Below are positions 49,844-57,655 of a stretch of DNA of 64,000 bases, in pieces. Positions within the stretch are counted from its first letter, which is position 1. Every line of letters starts with the position of its first letter. A model generated the notes under the pieces. The model was not told the DNA's origin, did not search any database, and saw nothing but the letters and a program-made list of their open reading frames with translations. Origin of the DNA: VXRN01 sp963664365. GTDB lineage: Bacteria > Chloroflexota > Dehalococcoidia > Lucifugimonadales > UBA1123. The stretch is from assembly GCA_963664365.1 (NCBI GenBank), contig OY761144.1, forward strand, positions 620,001 through 684,000, in the 5' to 3' direction. Position numbers and translations under genes: made by a program.

Positions 49844-50067
49844 GATCATTCGACAGGATTACGGTCGATCCCGCTGTCATGGGGGGTAAGGCGTGCGTCC
49901 GCGGTATGCGAGTAACGGTCGGGACGGTGGTGGGCCTGTTGGCGGCCGGTCGCTCACCCGCCGAGATACTTGAAGCCTATCCATATCTTGAGCGGGAGGA
50001 CATTGACCAGTCCCTGGCCTACGCGGCTAGGCGTGCCACGCAAGCGCGAATATCCCCTCTCCCTTGA
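49840..50067 (+). CDS. DUF433 (VapB-like) antitoxin-type protein
   Basis: This 75-aa protein has the DUF433 pattern: RITVDPAVMGGKACVRGMRV, VGTVVGLLAAGRSPAEILEA and YPYLEREDIDQSLAYAARRA. DUF433 proteins are usually the DNA-binding antitoxin partner of a PIN-like DUF5615 toxin encoded directly downstream. Here the gene runs into a CCCTCTCCC repeat, from which its last residues are read, and no toxin follows. It therefore looks orphaned. Confidence 0.82.
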   Translation: MRSFDRITVDPAVMGGKACVRGMRVTVGTVVGLLAAGRSPAEILEAYPYLEREDIDQSLAYAARRATQARISPLP

Positions 50068-50092
50068 GGGAGAGGGTTAGGGTGAGGGTGAT
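50053..50092 (+). repeat. CCCTCTCCC palindromic repeat overlapping the end of the DUF433 gene
   Basis: Family member as at 2438-2480. It supplies the stop codon of the DUF433 gene and may mark the place where the downstream toxin gene was lost. Confidence 0.7.
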
Positions 50093-50138
50093 GACACCAC
50101 CTACCAATCTGACACATCCTCCAACCCAAAATCACCCC

Positions 50139-50168
50139 TTGACATCCGTTCGATCTATGCCGTACACT
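50139..50168 (+). promoter_or_regulatory. Promoter (TTGACA, N18, TACACT) of a leaderless gene
   Basis: TTGACA (50139-50144), an 18-bp spacer, TACACT (50163-50168). The ATG at 50176 lies 8 nt after the -10 element, where transcription should start. Confidence 0.6.
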
Positions 50169-50175
50169 AGTTCCC

Positions 50176-50550
50176 ATGCAAACAGCACAACAGTCCACCA
50201 TCAACCCCGTCTTCGCCGGATACGCTGCACAGCAGCTTCAGGACGCCGTCGGCGGCATCCACCGCGTCTTCGACAACCTCCTAGAAATCGCCAGGGGCAA
50301 CGACCCCGACGCCAACGGCTACGACCGCATCAGGGCAACCAGGGTCCTCTACGACAGAGGCTTCGGCAAAGTCACCAGGACACAGCCCCGTACTCCGGCG
50401 CCCCCCTCACAGGGAGACCCCGAATCAGAGAAATCCAATAATCAGACGAATCACAGTTCAGACGTCGCCGCCGAGTTCACGAGACCCCTCGCCAAGCTCG
50501 AAGAGGTCAGGCAGTACATGGAGGAAGAGAAAGCATCGTGGAACCACTGA
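50176..50550 (+). CDS. Unknown protein, shorter paralogue of the 51187-52173 product
   Basis: This 124-aa protein is not recognised as a named family. Its first 70 residues (INPVFAGYAAQQLQDAVGGI, then LLEIARGNDPDANGYDRIRA and RVLYDRGFGKV) match the larger paralogue at 51187 closely, and the linker NNQTNHSSDVA and the LAKLEE motif are shared too. After that it diverges into a short charged end, where the DUF4258 gene overlaps. The 'R.RAT.VLYDRGFGK' pattern recalls small terminase- or DUF5681-like DNA-related proteins, which is only a resemblance. No ribosome-binding site; probably leaderless. Confidence 0.65.
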   Translation: MQTAQQSTINPVFAGYAAQQLQDAVGGIHRVFDNLLEIARGNDPDANGYDRIRATRVLYDRGFGKVTRTQPRTPAPPSQGDPESEKSNNQTNHSSDVAAEFTRPLAKLEEVRQYMEEEKASWNH

Positions 50551-50798
50551 CTCTGGAATACACCATACATGCGGTCCATGCTATGGAGGAACGCATGATT
50601 CCCAGGGATTGGGTGGAAACAGTGATGACGGAACCCGCCTTGCGCACTCCAGACCCGAACGATCCCGAGGTGGAGCGGTTCTATCGCCGCATACCGGAAC
50701 ACGGCGACCGCGTTCTGCGAGTTGCCGTCAACACCCGTGTTGCTCCCTGGCGCGTGGTGAGCGTATTCTTTGATCGAAGGATGAGAGGTGAACTATGA
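50538..50798 (+). CDS. DUF4258 protein (predicted toxin of a TA pair)
   Basis: This 86-aa protein has the DUF4258 pattern: TLEYTIHAVHAMEERMIPRD, WVETVMTEPA, then RVLRVAVNTRVAPWRVVSVF and the basic end FDRRMRGEL. It overlaps the upstream gene by 13 bp and the next gene by 4 bp (ATGA). DUF4258 next to DUF2283 is a recurrent two-gene layout in bacteria, regarded as a toxin-antitoxin module; the fold is RelE/BrnT-like by prediction, so an mRNA-targeting toxin is the likely role. Confidence 0.82.
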   Translation: MEPLTLEYTIHAVHAMEERMIPRDWVETVMTEPALRTPDPNDPEVERFYRRIPEHGDRVLRVAVNTRVAPWRVVSVFFDRRMRGEL

Positions 50799-50995
50799 AG
50801 CTGAACGTGGACAAGGAAGCAGACGCCCTCTATCTGCGCTTGGACGACTCCCCAATAGTGGAATCCGAGGAGGTTTCGCCCGGCGTGGTGTTGGACTACA
50901 ACGAAGAGAACGAAGTGGTAGGGGTGGAGATGCTCCACCTATCCAAACGCTCCTCCAAGCTGAACCTCTCGGCGTTGCAGTTCGAGACGGTGTGA
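50795..50995 (+). CDS. DUF2283 protein (predicted antitoxin)
   Basis: This 66-aa protein has the DUF2283 signature: a beta-rich start KLNVDKEADALYLRL, then SEEVSPGVVLDYNEENEVVG and VEMLHLSKRS. It is coupled by ATGA to the DUF4258 gene, with GAGAGGTG before its start. By position it would neutralise the DUF4258 protein. Both genes look intact, unlike the fragments upstream. The 155 bp behind it hold direct short repeats (CCACTATCCACTACCCACTA) and the next promoter. Confidence 0.82.
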   Translation: MKLNVDKEADALYLRLDDSPIVESEEVSPGVVLDYNEENEVVGVEMLHLSKRSSKLNLSALQFETV

Positions 50996-51149
50996 GTGTC
51001 GACGGGAATACTGACCACTAAAGATTACCCTTACTAAATCCACAGTTTCGCTGCCGCCGGAACCACCCACCACGGCATACCTACCCAATACCCGGACGCC
51101 CTCCACCTCTAAAAACTACCCACTATCCACTACCCACTAAAATCACCCC

Positions 51150-51179
51150 TTGACATCCTCAGACCGCATGTGCAATACT
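51150..51179 (+). promoter_or_regulatory. Promoter (TTGACA, N18, AATACT) of a leaderless gene
   Basis: TTGACA (51150-51155), an 18-bp spacer, AATACT (51174-51179). The sequence AAAATCACCCCTTGACATCC is shared exactly with the paralogue's promoter at 50129-50148. The ATG at 51187 is 8 nt after the -10 element. Confidence 0.6.
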
Positions 51180-51186
51180 AATGTTC

Positions 51187-52173
51187 ATGAAGTCCGAAAT
51201 ACATACAGCCACCATCAACCCCGTATTCGCCGGACACGCCGCCCAGCATCTTCAGGATGCCACCGGCGGCATTCAGCGCGTCCTCGACAACCTGCTCGAA
51301 ATCGCCAAAGGCAAAGACCCCGAAGCCAACACCTACGACCGCCTAAGGGCAACCAAGGTCCTATACGACAGAGGCTTCGGCAAAGTCGCCAAGATTCGGC
51401 ACTGCGCTCCATCTCCCGAATCGAGTCAATCCCCAAAATCAGAGAAATCCCAAAATCAGACGAATCACAGTTCAGACGCCGCCGAGTCCAACCGGCCCGT
51501 CGCCAAGCTCGAAGAGAAACTCGACGCCGAGCTAGGCCCGCCGCAGGCTCCCATCAGACTTCACAACCCCAACAAACTGCCCCACGACCCCAACCATGTG
51601 CCCGACCTCGTTCACGAGGCGCAATACTACATCCTCGAAATCACCAACTACGGAGCCGAACTCGCCTCCATCCTGGCCTACATCCACGAACCCGACCCCG
51701 AAGACACGTCCGTCAAGCCCTGCCACCGCATCACCGCCGGCCAGATGATACTCGACCGTGTCCTCGGCGCGGTCGCGGACCTCCAAACCCCTCCTGACCA
51801 CAACCAAGACCCCGCATTCGACGCCGACTGGGCCCTCAAACACCCCGCCGAGATCGACCCCACCCTCTCCCTCGAAGAGATCATCGAGGCCGACGACTTC
51901 GCTCGCCAGTACCTTGAAAGCTTTCGGAAAGGGCGCGAGGAGTTCGAGCGAGAATACGGAGACCGCGAAGACACTGGCCCCTGCGGGGAATGTTCCGGTG
52001 ATGACGACCCGTGCGAGTACCATACCATGGTCAATGAATTCTCCAAGTCGGAAGAAGAGATACTCGAGACCATGCGCGGCATGAGAAACATCGACCTATT
52101 CGGCGACCGCTCCTACTTCGACGAAAACGGCCTCTTCCGCCTCCACCCCCCGGACCACATAGACGACTCCTAA
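51187..52173 (+). CDS. Unknown acidic protein with duplicated helical domain and CxxC...CxxH motif
   Basis: This 328-aa protein is not recognised. Residues 1-75 match the 50176 product (INPVFAGHAAQHLQDATGGI, RLRATKVLYDRGFGK). A second, diverged copy of the same layout follows in the middle (HEAQYYILEITNYGAELASI, then ITAGQMILDRVLG), so the protein seems to hold two related helical domains joined by the QNQTNHSSDAAE linker. The C-terminal third is very acidic and contains CGECSGDDDPCEYH, a possible zinc site. I take ATG 51187 as the start (leaderless); ATG 51181 would precede transcription. Context (TA genes, repeats) suggests mobile or defence-like origin, unproven. Confidence 0.65.
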   Translation: MKSEIHTATINPVFAGHAAQHLQDATGGIQRVLDNLLEIAKGKDPEANTYDRLRATKVLYDRGFGKVAKIRHCAPSPESSQSPKSEKSQNQTNHSSDAAESNRPVAKLEEKLDAELGPPQAPIRLHNPNKLPHDPNHVPDLVHEAQYYILEITNYGAELASILAYIHEPDPEDTSVKPCHRITAGQMILDRVLGAVADLQTPPDHNQDPAFDADWALKHPAEIDPTLSLEEIIEADDFARQYLESFRKGREEFEREYGDREDTGPCGECSGDDDPCEYHTMVNEFSKSEEEILETMRGMRNIDLFGDRSYFDENGLFRLHPPDHIDDS

Positions 52174-52195
52174 CCCCAGTATTTCGACCAACATA

Positions 52196-52234
52196 TCCCC
52201 TCTCCCTTGAGGGAGAGGGCTAGGGTGAGGGTGA
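52196..52234 (+). repeat. CCCTCTCCC palindromic repeat, followed by a degenerate ATTCTGGCGAAGGCCGGAGT core
   Basis: Family member as at 2438-2480. Directly behind it (52255-52282) lies a degenerate core of the 87-bp repeat family. The truncated ATP-grasp gene begins right after these repeats. Confidence 0.7.
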
Positions 52235-52304
52235 TTGACTCAGTCCACCCCTCATTCTGGCGAAGGCCGGAGTCCAGAGGGGTAAGCGTGACACATCCGC
52301 CTAC

Positions 52305-52532
52305 CAATTCATAGCCCAAGAGACTCTGGACTTTTCCCAGCGCATGGTTTTCAATTGCGCCAACGGCAATCTGGAACCCCGCTGCGTAGACCTCCGGGTA
52401 TTCGCGGTACAGGATGGCAACGGTCGCGTGACCGTGTTTCCCGGCGGTCTGACCGGAGCGGCTCTTGAGGGCGGGCGGAGCGCCAACAACTCTTCGGGTG
52501 GCCTATGCAAACCGACCTGGGTAGTCAGATAG
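52305..52532 (+). pseudogene. C-terminal fragment of a circularly permuted ATP-grasp protein
   Basis: An open stretch of 75 codons without a proper start reads YQFIAQETLDFSQRM, LEPRCVDLRVFAVQDGNG, VFPGGLTGAALEGG and ANNSSGGLCKPTWVVR. This matches the end of circularly permuted ATP-grasp proteins (consensus VaQE..., LEPRhVDLRpF, PGGLTRVAL, VNSSQGGGsKDTWVL). About 400 upstream residues are missing, and the 5' boundary coincides with dispersed repeats. In intact loci this gene is followed by alpha-E and transglutaminase genes; only the transglutaminase remains here, overlapping by 28 bp. Confidence 0.75.
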
Positions 52533-53428
52533 ATGCGCGCGCCGTAACCGCCTCATATCTCTACGCGGCGCGCTACCGATACTCTGACACCGTCCTCAGC
52601 AACGACAACCAACTCCGCATATTCCCGCGCGAAGGCGAAGGACAGAGCCTGTTGCAAACTCAACTCTGGATGCTGCCCGAAGGTAGAGGATTCGACTATG
52701 CCGACAGGTTTGGCAACAGCGTCCGAAGAGTGAGAGTCATCGAGCGTCACACGGCCCTAATCGTAGCCACCGCGGGCAAGGTGAGACTATCCACGCAGCC
52801 CCCCAATCCTGAAGACGTAAATCTCGAAGACGTCGGCGACCTCACTGAGGGATCCGAGTACACCCTCCGCTCGCCATTGGTCAATCCGGAGGGCGTCGAG
52901 GCGCTCGCCATGCACGTAGCCGGGTCGGCCAATTCGCTTCTTGGCAGAATGAGCGCGGTCACGGACTGGGTGTACGAGTACATCAGGTACAGGCGCGGCG
53001 CAACCGACGTCACCACCACCGCCGAGCAGGTGGTATCCGCGATGGAGGGCGTGTGCCAAGACAAGACTCACCTCGCGCTCGGAATGTTGCGCGCCCTCCG
53101 TATCCCATGCAGGTACGTCAGCGGACTGCTCACCGGCCAGACCGGGGAGACACACTCCTGGGTGGAGGCGCTGCATCCGAGTGACGGCTGGCTGGGCATG
53201 GACCCCACTCGCGGCATCACGCTTCCACCCGCCAGAGATTACGTCAAGCTCGCCGTGGGACGCGACTATTCCGACGTCTCGCCCATATACGGCTCGCTAG
53301 AGCCCAAGTCTAGCGACAGAGATTGCGCGGTGGCCGCCAAGGTCACCTTCGATGAGTCCGAACCGGCTTTTGACGACGCGCTGGATCTGCTCGAAGACGC
53401 TTATGTGGTCAAGAGCGGCCCGCCCTGA
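52505..53428 (+). CDS. Transglutaminase-like cysteine protein
   Basis: This 307-aa protein has an N-terminal beta domain (YAARYRYSDTVLSNDNQLRI) and a transglutaminase-like papain-fold core with Cys in GVCQDKTHLALGMLRALRIP, His in ETHSWVEAL and Asp in MDPTRGI, a complete Cys-His-Asp triad. Members encoded with ATP-grasp and alpha-E proteins are predicted to make or cut peptide-like bonds. It overlaps the ATP-grasp fragment; GGGTGG before its ATG is a weak ribosome-binding site. It is convergent with the ACT-GlnE gene, with 6 bp between the stops. Confidence 0.88.
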   Translation: MQTDLGSQIDARAVTASYLYAARYRYSDTVLSNDNQLRIFPREGEGQSLLQTQLWMLPEGRGFDYADRFGNSVRRVRVIERHTALIVATAGKVRLSTQPPNPEDVNLEDVGDLTEGSEYTLRSPLVNPEGVEALAMHVAGSANSLLGRMSAVTDWVYEYIRYRRGATDVTTTAEQVVSAMEGVCQDKTHLALGMLRALRIPCRYVSGLLTGQTGETHSWVEALHPSDGWLGMDPTRGITLPPARDYVKLAVGRDYSDVSPIYGSLEPKSSDRDCAVAAKVTFDESEPAFDDALDLLEDAYVVKSGPP

Positions 53429-53434
53429 CCATCC

Positions 53435-55627
53435 TCACGACGGCGGACGCTCTTTCCAGAGATCGCGCGCGAAATCCATCTGCTCGCCGAGCATGGCGTC
53501 CAGGCGCGCCGGAGACCTCATGCCCAGCCGATGCGCCAGGTGGTCGAACTCCTTGGAGTCCGGAGGCGGCACGTCCAAGTCCTTCGAATGTCCACGAACC
53601 GCGCGAAGCGCCTCTATCAACTGCCTCAGAAACTGGTACGACTCTCGCAAGCGATGGGACAGATCCTCAGGCAAATATCCTCTTGAGCATAGCGACTCAA
53701 CCGCCTCCACCGTTCCGGTCATTCGCGCGTCCCGGTCCTCCCTGCCGCGCGAGATCTGCCACGCCTGGACGTAGTATTCGATATCCACCACACCGCCCGG
53801 GCTGAGCTTGGCGTTCAGCTTGCCCGGCTCCACAAGCTCGTCGGCCTGCCGCCGTCTGAGATGAAGCATGTTGTCCACGTCCAGAGGCTCGGCTGAATAG
53901 ACGAACGCCTCCTGCACGGATATGACCCGCCGTGCAAGCTCGCAGTCTCCGGCCACCGGACGCATCCTCACCAGGGCGAGACGCTCAAACGGGCGGACGT
54001 CGCCGCTCGGTCCGTAGTAATCCGCGAAAGCCGCCAGCGACGACGCCATAGGCCCCTTGCTTCCGTATGGCCTGAGCCTCAGATCTATCTCGAAAACGCC
54101 GTGCTCCCGCGTCTCGACGGTCTTGAGAAACTCCCTCACCGCCTCCTCGAAGAACGTGGAATTGTTGACGGTTCCCCGTTCGTCGGCCCGCCCCTCACCC
54201 TCATACACGAAGGCCAACTCGATGTCCGACCCGAACCCCATGTCCCTGCCGCCGAACTTGCCCAGCGCCATGATTGCCCACGTACACGGCGCTTCCGTCG
54301 GAAGTCCGTGACGCTCCGCGACGTTTACGATACTCATCTCGAATGCCCGCTCGACCACCGCCTCTGCCAGCGTGGTCACCTCTTGCCCAAACTCGCTGAA
54401 GTCAGTCCTTCCGGTGATGTAACGCAGATCCACCCTGAACATCTCGCGGTCCTTGATCTCATTGAACACGCGAACCCGCTCCTCCGGCGATGCCGCGCGT
54501 GACGCCGCGCGTTTCATCTCCTCGGACAGTTCATTCCGAGCGCGGACTTGGTTGAGACCCTCCGGATCGAGCAGCACCGGGAAGAGGTTCTCGTGCTGCA
54601 TTCGCAGAAAGTCCTCCCACAGAAAGCGGCTGAACCCCATCAATTCGGCCAGCGTCTCCAACACGCCCGGAGATTCGAGATCGTGCAACTCCGAAATCCA
54701 GTCCGGCCTGGCGAGAAGCTGAGCCGTGAGCGAATTGAACTGGCGCAGCGCCTGAGCGGGGTCCGGCGCGTTGGGCAGCAGGTGCGTAAACTGCTTGATC
54801 AGCGCCGCCGCCACTCGCGCCTGCCGCAGCCGGCGCTCGGATTTGATCTTTCCAAGAGACGAATCGGTCAGCCAGAAGGTGTCTTCCACCCGACCTTCGA
54901 CCGTCCGCACCCTTGCCCTGCGGACGTTCACCCGCAGACTCGTCAGCGCGTTCGTGAACGCGAACAGGAACCCCACGGTATCGACCGACCGGATCGTCAG
55001 CAGCGTGTGCCGGGGGTAAGACGTCGAATCGGTAGAAATCTCCGTCTCGGCCCGTATCTCGTTCCGATGAGACTCCCGGCGCATCTTGTGGGCGAAGCGG
55101 TCGATTACGCCCGCTCTGGCCGTTTCGATATCGCCCTCCGAGACCTGATCAGCGAAGGTTCCTAACTCCCCGCGGATCTTTTTCCAATCAGGAGACCGGC
55201 CATCCGCCGAGCGTAGCCGGAATACGATCAGCGCGTGTTCCCGCCGACTCTTGGCTACTGTCGGAAAGCGGCGTCTTGGAACGGTGGGCTGCGGCCCCGG
55301 CTCCCGTCGTCTGCGCATGCGGACAGGCAGCGGCGTCTCGACCTCAGTGACCAGCGTGAACGTGTCGGCGCGGAAGATGTCCAGTCCCGAATTCGTGAAC
55401 AGCCCCGAAACGACCGACAGCGTCCCCAGCCTGTCCGGAATCCGCACCCCGACAGTCCAACTCCCCTCGTCATTCGGCTCCACAAGCAGATGCGCGCCGC
55501 CGCCCGAATCCCATCGCTCCAAGAGAGCGTCTATGAGCGACGCGGTAGGCGGGTCGAGATCGGAGCGCGCGTCCGGCCACTGCTCCTGAAACTCGTCCAA
55601 GACTGAGGGGGCGATTTCGGTTGTCAC
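53435..55627 (-). CDS. Single-headed GlnE-like adenylyltransferase with N-terminal ACT domains
   Basis: This 730-aa protein has a first ACT-like domain at about 58-92 (VGVRIPDRLGTLSVVSGLF), a second at about 207-255 (RSVDTVGFLFAFTNALTSLR), then one GlnE-type nucleotidyltransferase unit: ALGKFGGRDMGFGSDIELAF (454-473), EIDLRLRPYGSKGPMASSLA, and the helical part with KLSPGGVVDIEYYVQAWQ. Standard GlnE has two such units and no ACT; GlnD has one NT, HD and two C-terminal ACT. The usual Asp-x-Asp metal pair is D468-x-E470. It probably adenylylates or deadenylylates a target such as glutamine synthetase under amino-acid control; this is inference. Confidence 0.82.
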   Translation of the reverse strand: MTTEIAPSVLDEFQEQWPDARSDLDPPTASLIDALLERWDSGGGAHLLVEPNDEGSWTVGVRIPDRLGTLSVVSGLFTNSGLDIFRADTFTLVTEVETPLPVRMRRRREPGPQPTVPRRRFPTVAKSRREHALIVFRLRSADGRSPDWKKIRGELGTFADQVSEGDIETARAGVIDRFAHKMRRESHRNEIRAETEISTDSTSYPRHTLLTIRSVDTVGFLFAFTNALTSLRVNVRRARVRTVEGRVEDTFWLTDSSLGKIKSERRLRQARVAAALIKQFTHLLPNAPDPAQALRQFNSLTAQLLARPDWISELHDLESPGVLETLAELMGFSRFLWEDFLRMQHENLFPVLLDPEGLNQVRARNELSEEMKRAASRAASPEERVRVFNEIKDREMFRVDLRYITGRTDFSEFGQEVTTLAEAVVERAFEMSIVNVAERHGLPTEAPCTWAIMALGKFGGRDMGFGSDIELAFVYEGEGRADERGTVNNSTFFEEAVREFLKTVETREHGVFEIDLRLRPYGSKGPMASSLAAFADYYGPSGDVRPFERLALVRMRPVAGDCELARRVISVQEAFVYSAEPLDVDNMLHLRRRQADELVEPGKLNAKLSPGGVVDIEYYVQAWQISRGREDRDARMTGTVEAVESLCSRGYLPEDLSHRLRESYQFLRQLIEALRAVRGHSKDLDVPPPDSKEFDHLAHRLGMRSPARLDAMLGEQMDFARDLWKERPPS

Positions 55628-55711
55628 GGTCGGGGGCCTCGGACTCCTTGCGAAGCGGCACAGGTCTTCATACCCATGATAGCATGGGGCGTCAGCCTCC
55701 GAGCGCGGGCT

Positions 55712-56611
55712 CTACCCTTCGCCGCCCCTGAGCCTGGGGTCGAGGAGGTCTCGCATGGCGTCGCCGAACATGTTTGTTCCGAAGACGACCACAGCGAGGC
55801 AAAGACCCGGCCAAAGAGCCAGCTCCGGTTTCATCTCCATGTATTTGCGCCCTTCGTGGCTGAGCATACCCCCCCAGCTGGCATCGCCAGGAGGCAGACC
55901 GAATCCCAGGAAGCTCAGACCGGCCTCAGCCATGATCATCCCCCCTATGCTGGTACTGAATATGATGATCATGATAGGCATAATGTTGGGCATGATGTGC
56001 CGCATCATTGTTCTTCTGGTGGGGCTGCCAATTGCCCGCGCCGCCAGAAAGTAGTCACTCTCTTTTATGCCGATAACGGCGCCTCTTAATAGTCTTGAGG
56101 TACCGATGCCGCCGAATATGCCCATAACAATTACTATCTGTAACATACCCCGCCCCACTATTGACATTACCGTCAACAGAATGAGGAGCCCCGGGAAGGC
56201 CAGCCAGGCATCAACGAGTCTCTGCACTACGATGTCATATTTGCCGCCCAAGAATCCCGAGGGGACGCCTATTAATGCGGCGAACACTACAGTGATGATA
56301 GTTGCCGCCAGGCCTATGATTACTGAGACGCGGGCCCCGTAGATAAGGCGGCTGAGGATATCTCTTCCTAGCTGGTCCGCGCCCAGCAGGTACGTTGCTG
56401 ATGGCGAGGCCAGCCTGTCAAAAAGGTGAATCTCAGACATCTCGTAGGGAGCCAACAAGCCCGCGAAAATGCCGCAGAACAGCAGTATCACGACAATGAC
56501 ACCACCTGCGAACCCCAGTGGCTTCTCTCTTACCAGCCTGACGAAGAAATCAGCCAAGGCGCGGCGCCTCTTTGTTTCGGCTTCTAGTACAAGGCTGTCT
56601 CTAACCTGACT
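55712..56611 (-). CDS. ABC transporter permease, DppC/OppC type (operon 5)
   Basis: This 299-aa permease has LLGADQLGRDILSRLIYGA, the EAA loop FLAARAIGSPTRRTMMRHIM, FLGFGLPPGDASWG and MFGDAMRDLLDPRLRGGEG. It is closely similar to the operon 4 DppC, so operons 4 and 5 are sister copies. The start at 56611 lies 16 bp after the DppB stop with GAGGCG in front; the longer frame overlaps DppB. Confidence 0.92.
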   Translation of the reverse strand, partial: SQVRDSLVLEAETKRRRALADFFVRLVREKPLGFAGGVIVVILLFCGIFAGLLAPYEMSEIHLFDRLASPSATYLLGADQLGRDILSRLIYGARVSVIIGLAATIITVVFAALIGVPSGFLGGKYDIVVQRLVDAWLAFPGLLILLTVMSIVGRGMLQIVIVMGIFGGIGTSRLLRGAVIGIKESDYFLAARAIGSPTRRTMMRHIMPNIMPIMIIIFSTSIGGMIMAEAGLSFLGFGLPPGDASWGGMLSHEGRKYMEMKPELALWPGLCLAVVVFGTNMFGDAMRDLLDPRLRGGEG

Positions 56612-56627
56612 CATCTTTTCGCCTCGA

Positions 56628-57650
56628 CTACCTATACCGGACCCTGGGGTCCAAATAGGCATAGGAAATATCCACCAATAGATTTGCTCCCACTACCGCA
56701 GTAGCGACGAGCAGGTTTATTCCAGAGACGGTGGTATAATCTCTTTGAGACAGCGCTGTTAGCATGAGACGCCCAATCCCCGGCAGGACGAATATCTGCT
56801 CGATAATTACGGCGCCGCCGACCAGGAGGGGCAGCCCCGCGCCTACGTCGGTAACTACTGGGATGAGCGCATTTCTCACAGCATGCCTCACTACCACGAC
56901 CCTTTCGCTAAGCCCCTTTGACCAGGCAGTCCTGATGTAGTCCTGCCTCAGCACCTCCAGCATCATGCTACGAGTCAATCTCATCGTCCCACCAGCCCCA
57001 AGCATACCTAGAATGAAAGACGGGATGATGAACTGCCCCACGTTACCCAGTGGATCCTCCATAAAAGGAATAACCTCAATAGGTGGCGACCAACCCCACC
57101 AGATTGAGGGGTAGAGTATTACAATCGTTGCCGCCCAGAAGCTCGGCACGGAGATAAAGATTATGGCACAGCTACGACCTAAAAGGTCACCGAAAGTATC
57201 CTGCCGAATCGCCGAATAGATACCTATGGGCAGGGCTAACAACAGTCCTATTACCGTGGCGAGAAAGCCAAGCTCAACAGTTGTAGCTAGTCTACCTAAG
57301 ATCTTCGTCGTGACCGGATCCCCGGAGCGCAGGGAATCACCCAGGCTACCCTGTAAGAGACCGTTGTAGCTGGACTCACCGGTACGCGGGTCAGGGTCCG
57401 GCAACACTCCCATCCAGCGACCATATTGAACATATATTGGTGCGTCCAACCCGAGGAGGCGTTCGATTGCTTCGCGGTCAAGGTCGGGCCTCTCGCCTGA
57501 TCTTGATATCATGTCCGCCATTATGGCGTCTACCAATCCACCCGGTAAGAGGCGAACAGTCAGAAAGACTATCATAGACACAATGAAAAGAGTGACAATC
57601 ACTAACAGTAATCGTCTGATCAAGTAAGCACGAATGTCAGACCTCCCCAA
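56628..57650 (-). CDS. ABC transporter permease, DppB/OppB type (operon 5)
   Basis: This 340-aa permease is similar to the operon 4 DppB throughout, with LLQGSLGDSLRSGDP, the EAA loop RQDYIRTAWSKGLSERVVVV and the ending ISYAYLDPRVRYR. The only conventional start is TTG at 57650. Alignment with operon 4 (MRAYIIRRLL against IRAYLIRRLL) and the GGGGAGG at 6-nt spacing suggest that translation may begin at the ATT at 57635. A 17-bp perfect hairpin lies directly upstream. Confidence 0.9.
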   Translation of the reverse strand: MGRSDIRAYLIRRLLLVIVTLFIVSMIVFLTVRLLPGGLVDAIMADMISRSGERPDLDREAIERLLGLDAPIYVQYGRWMGVLPDPDPRTGESSYNGLLQGSLGDSLRSGDPVTTKILGRLATTVELGFLATVIGLLLALPIGIYSAIRQDTFGDLLGRSCAIIFISVPSFWAATIVILYPSIWWGWSPPIEVIPFMEDPLGNVGQFIIPSFILGMLGAGGTMRLTRSMMLEVLRQDYIRTAWSKGLSERVVVVRHAVRNALIPVVTDVGAGLPLLVGGAVIIEQIFVLPGIGRLMLTALSQRDYTTVSGINLLVATAVVGANLLVDISYAYLDPRVRYR

Positions 57651-57655
57651 CCCTA

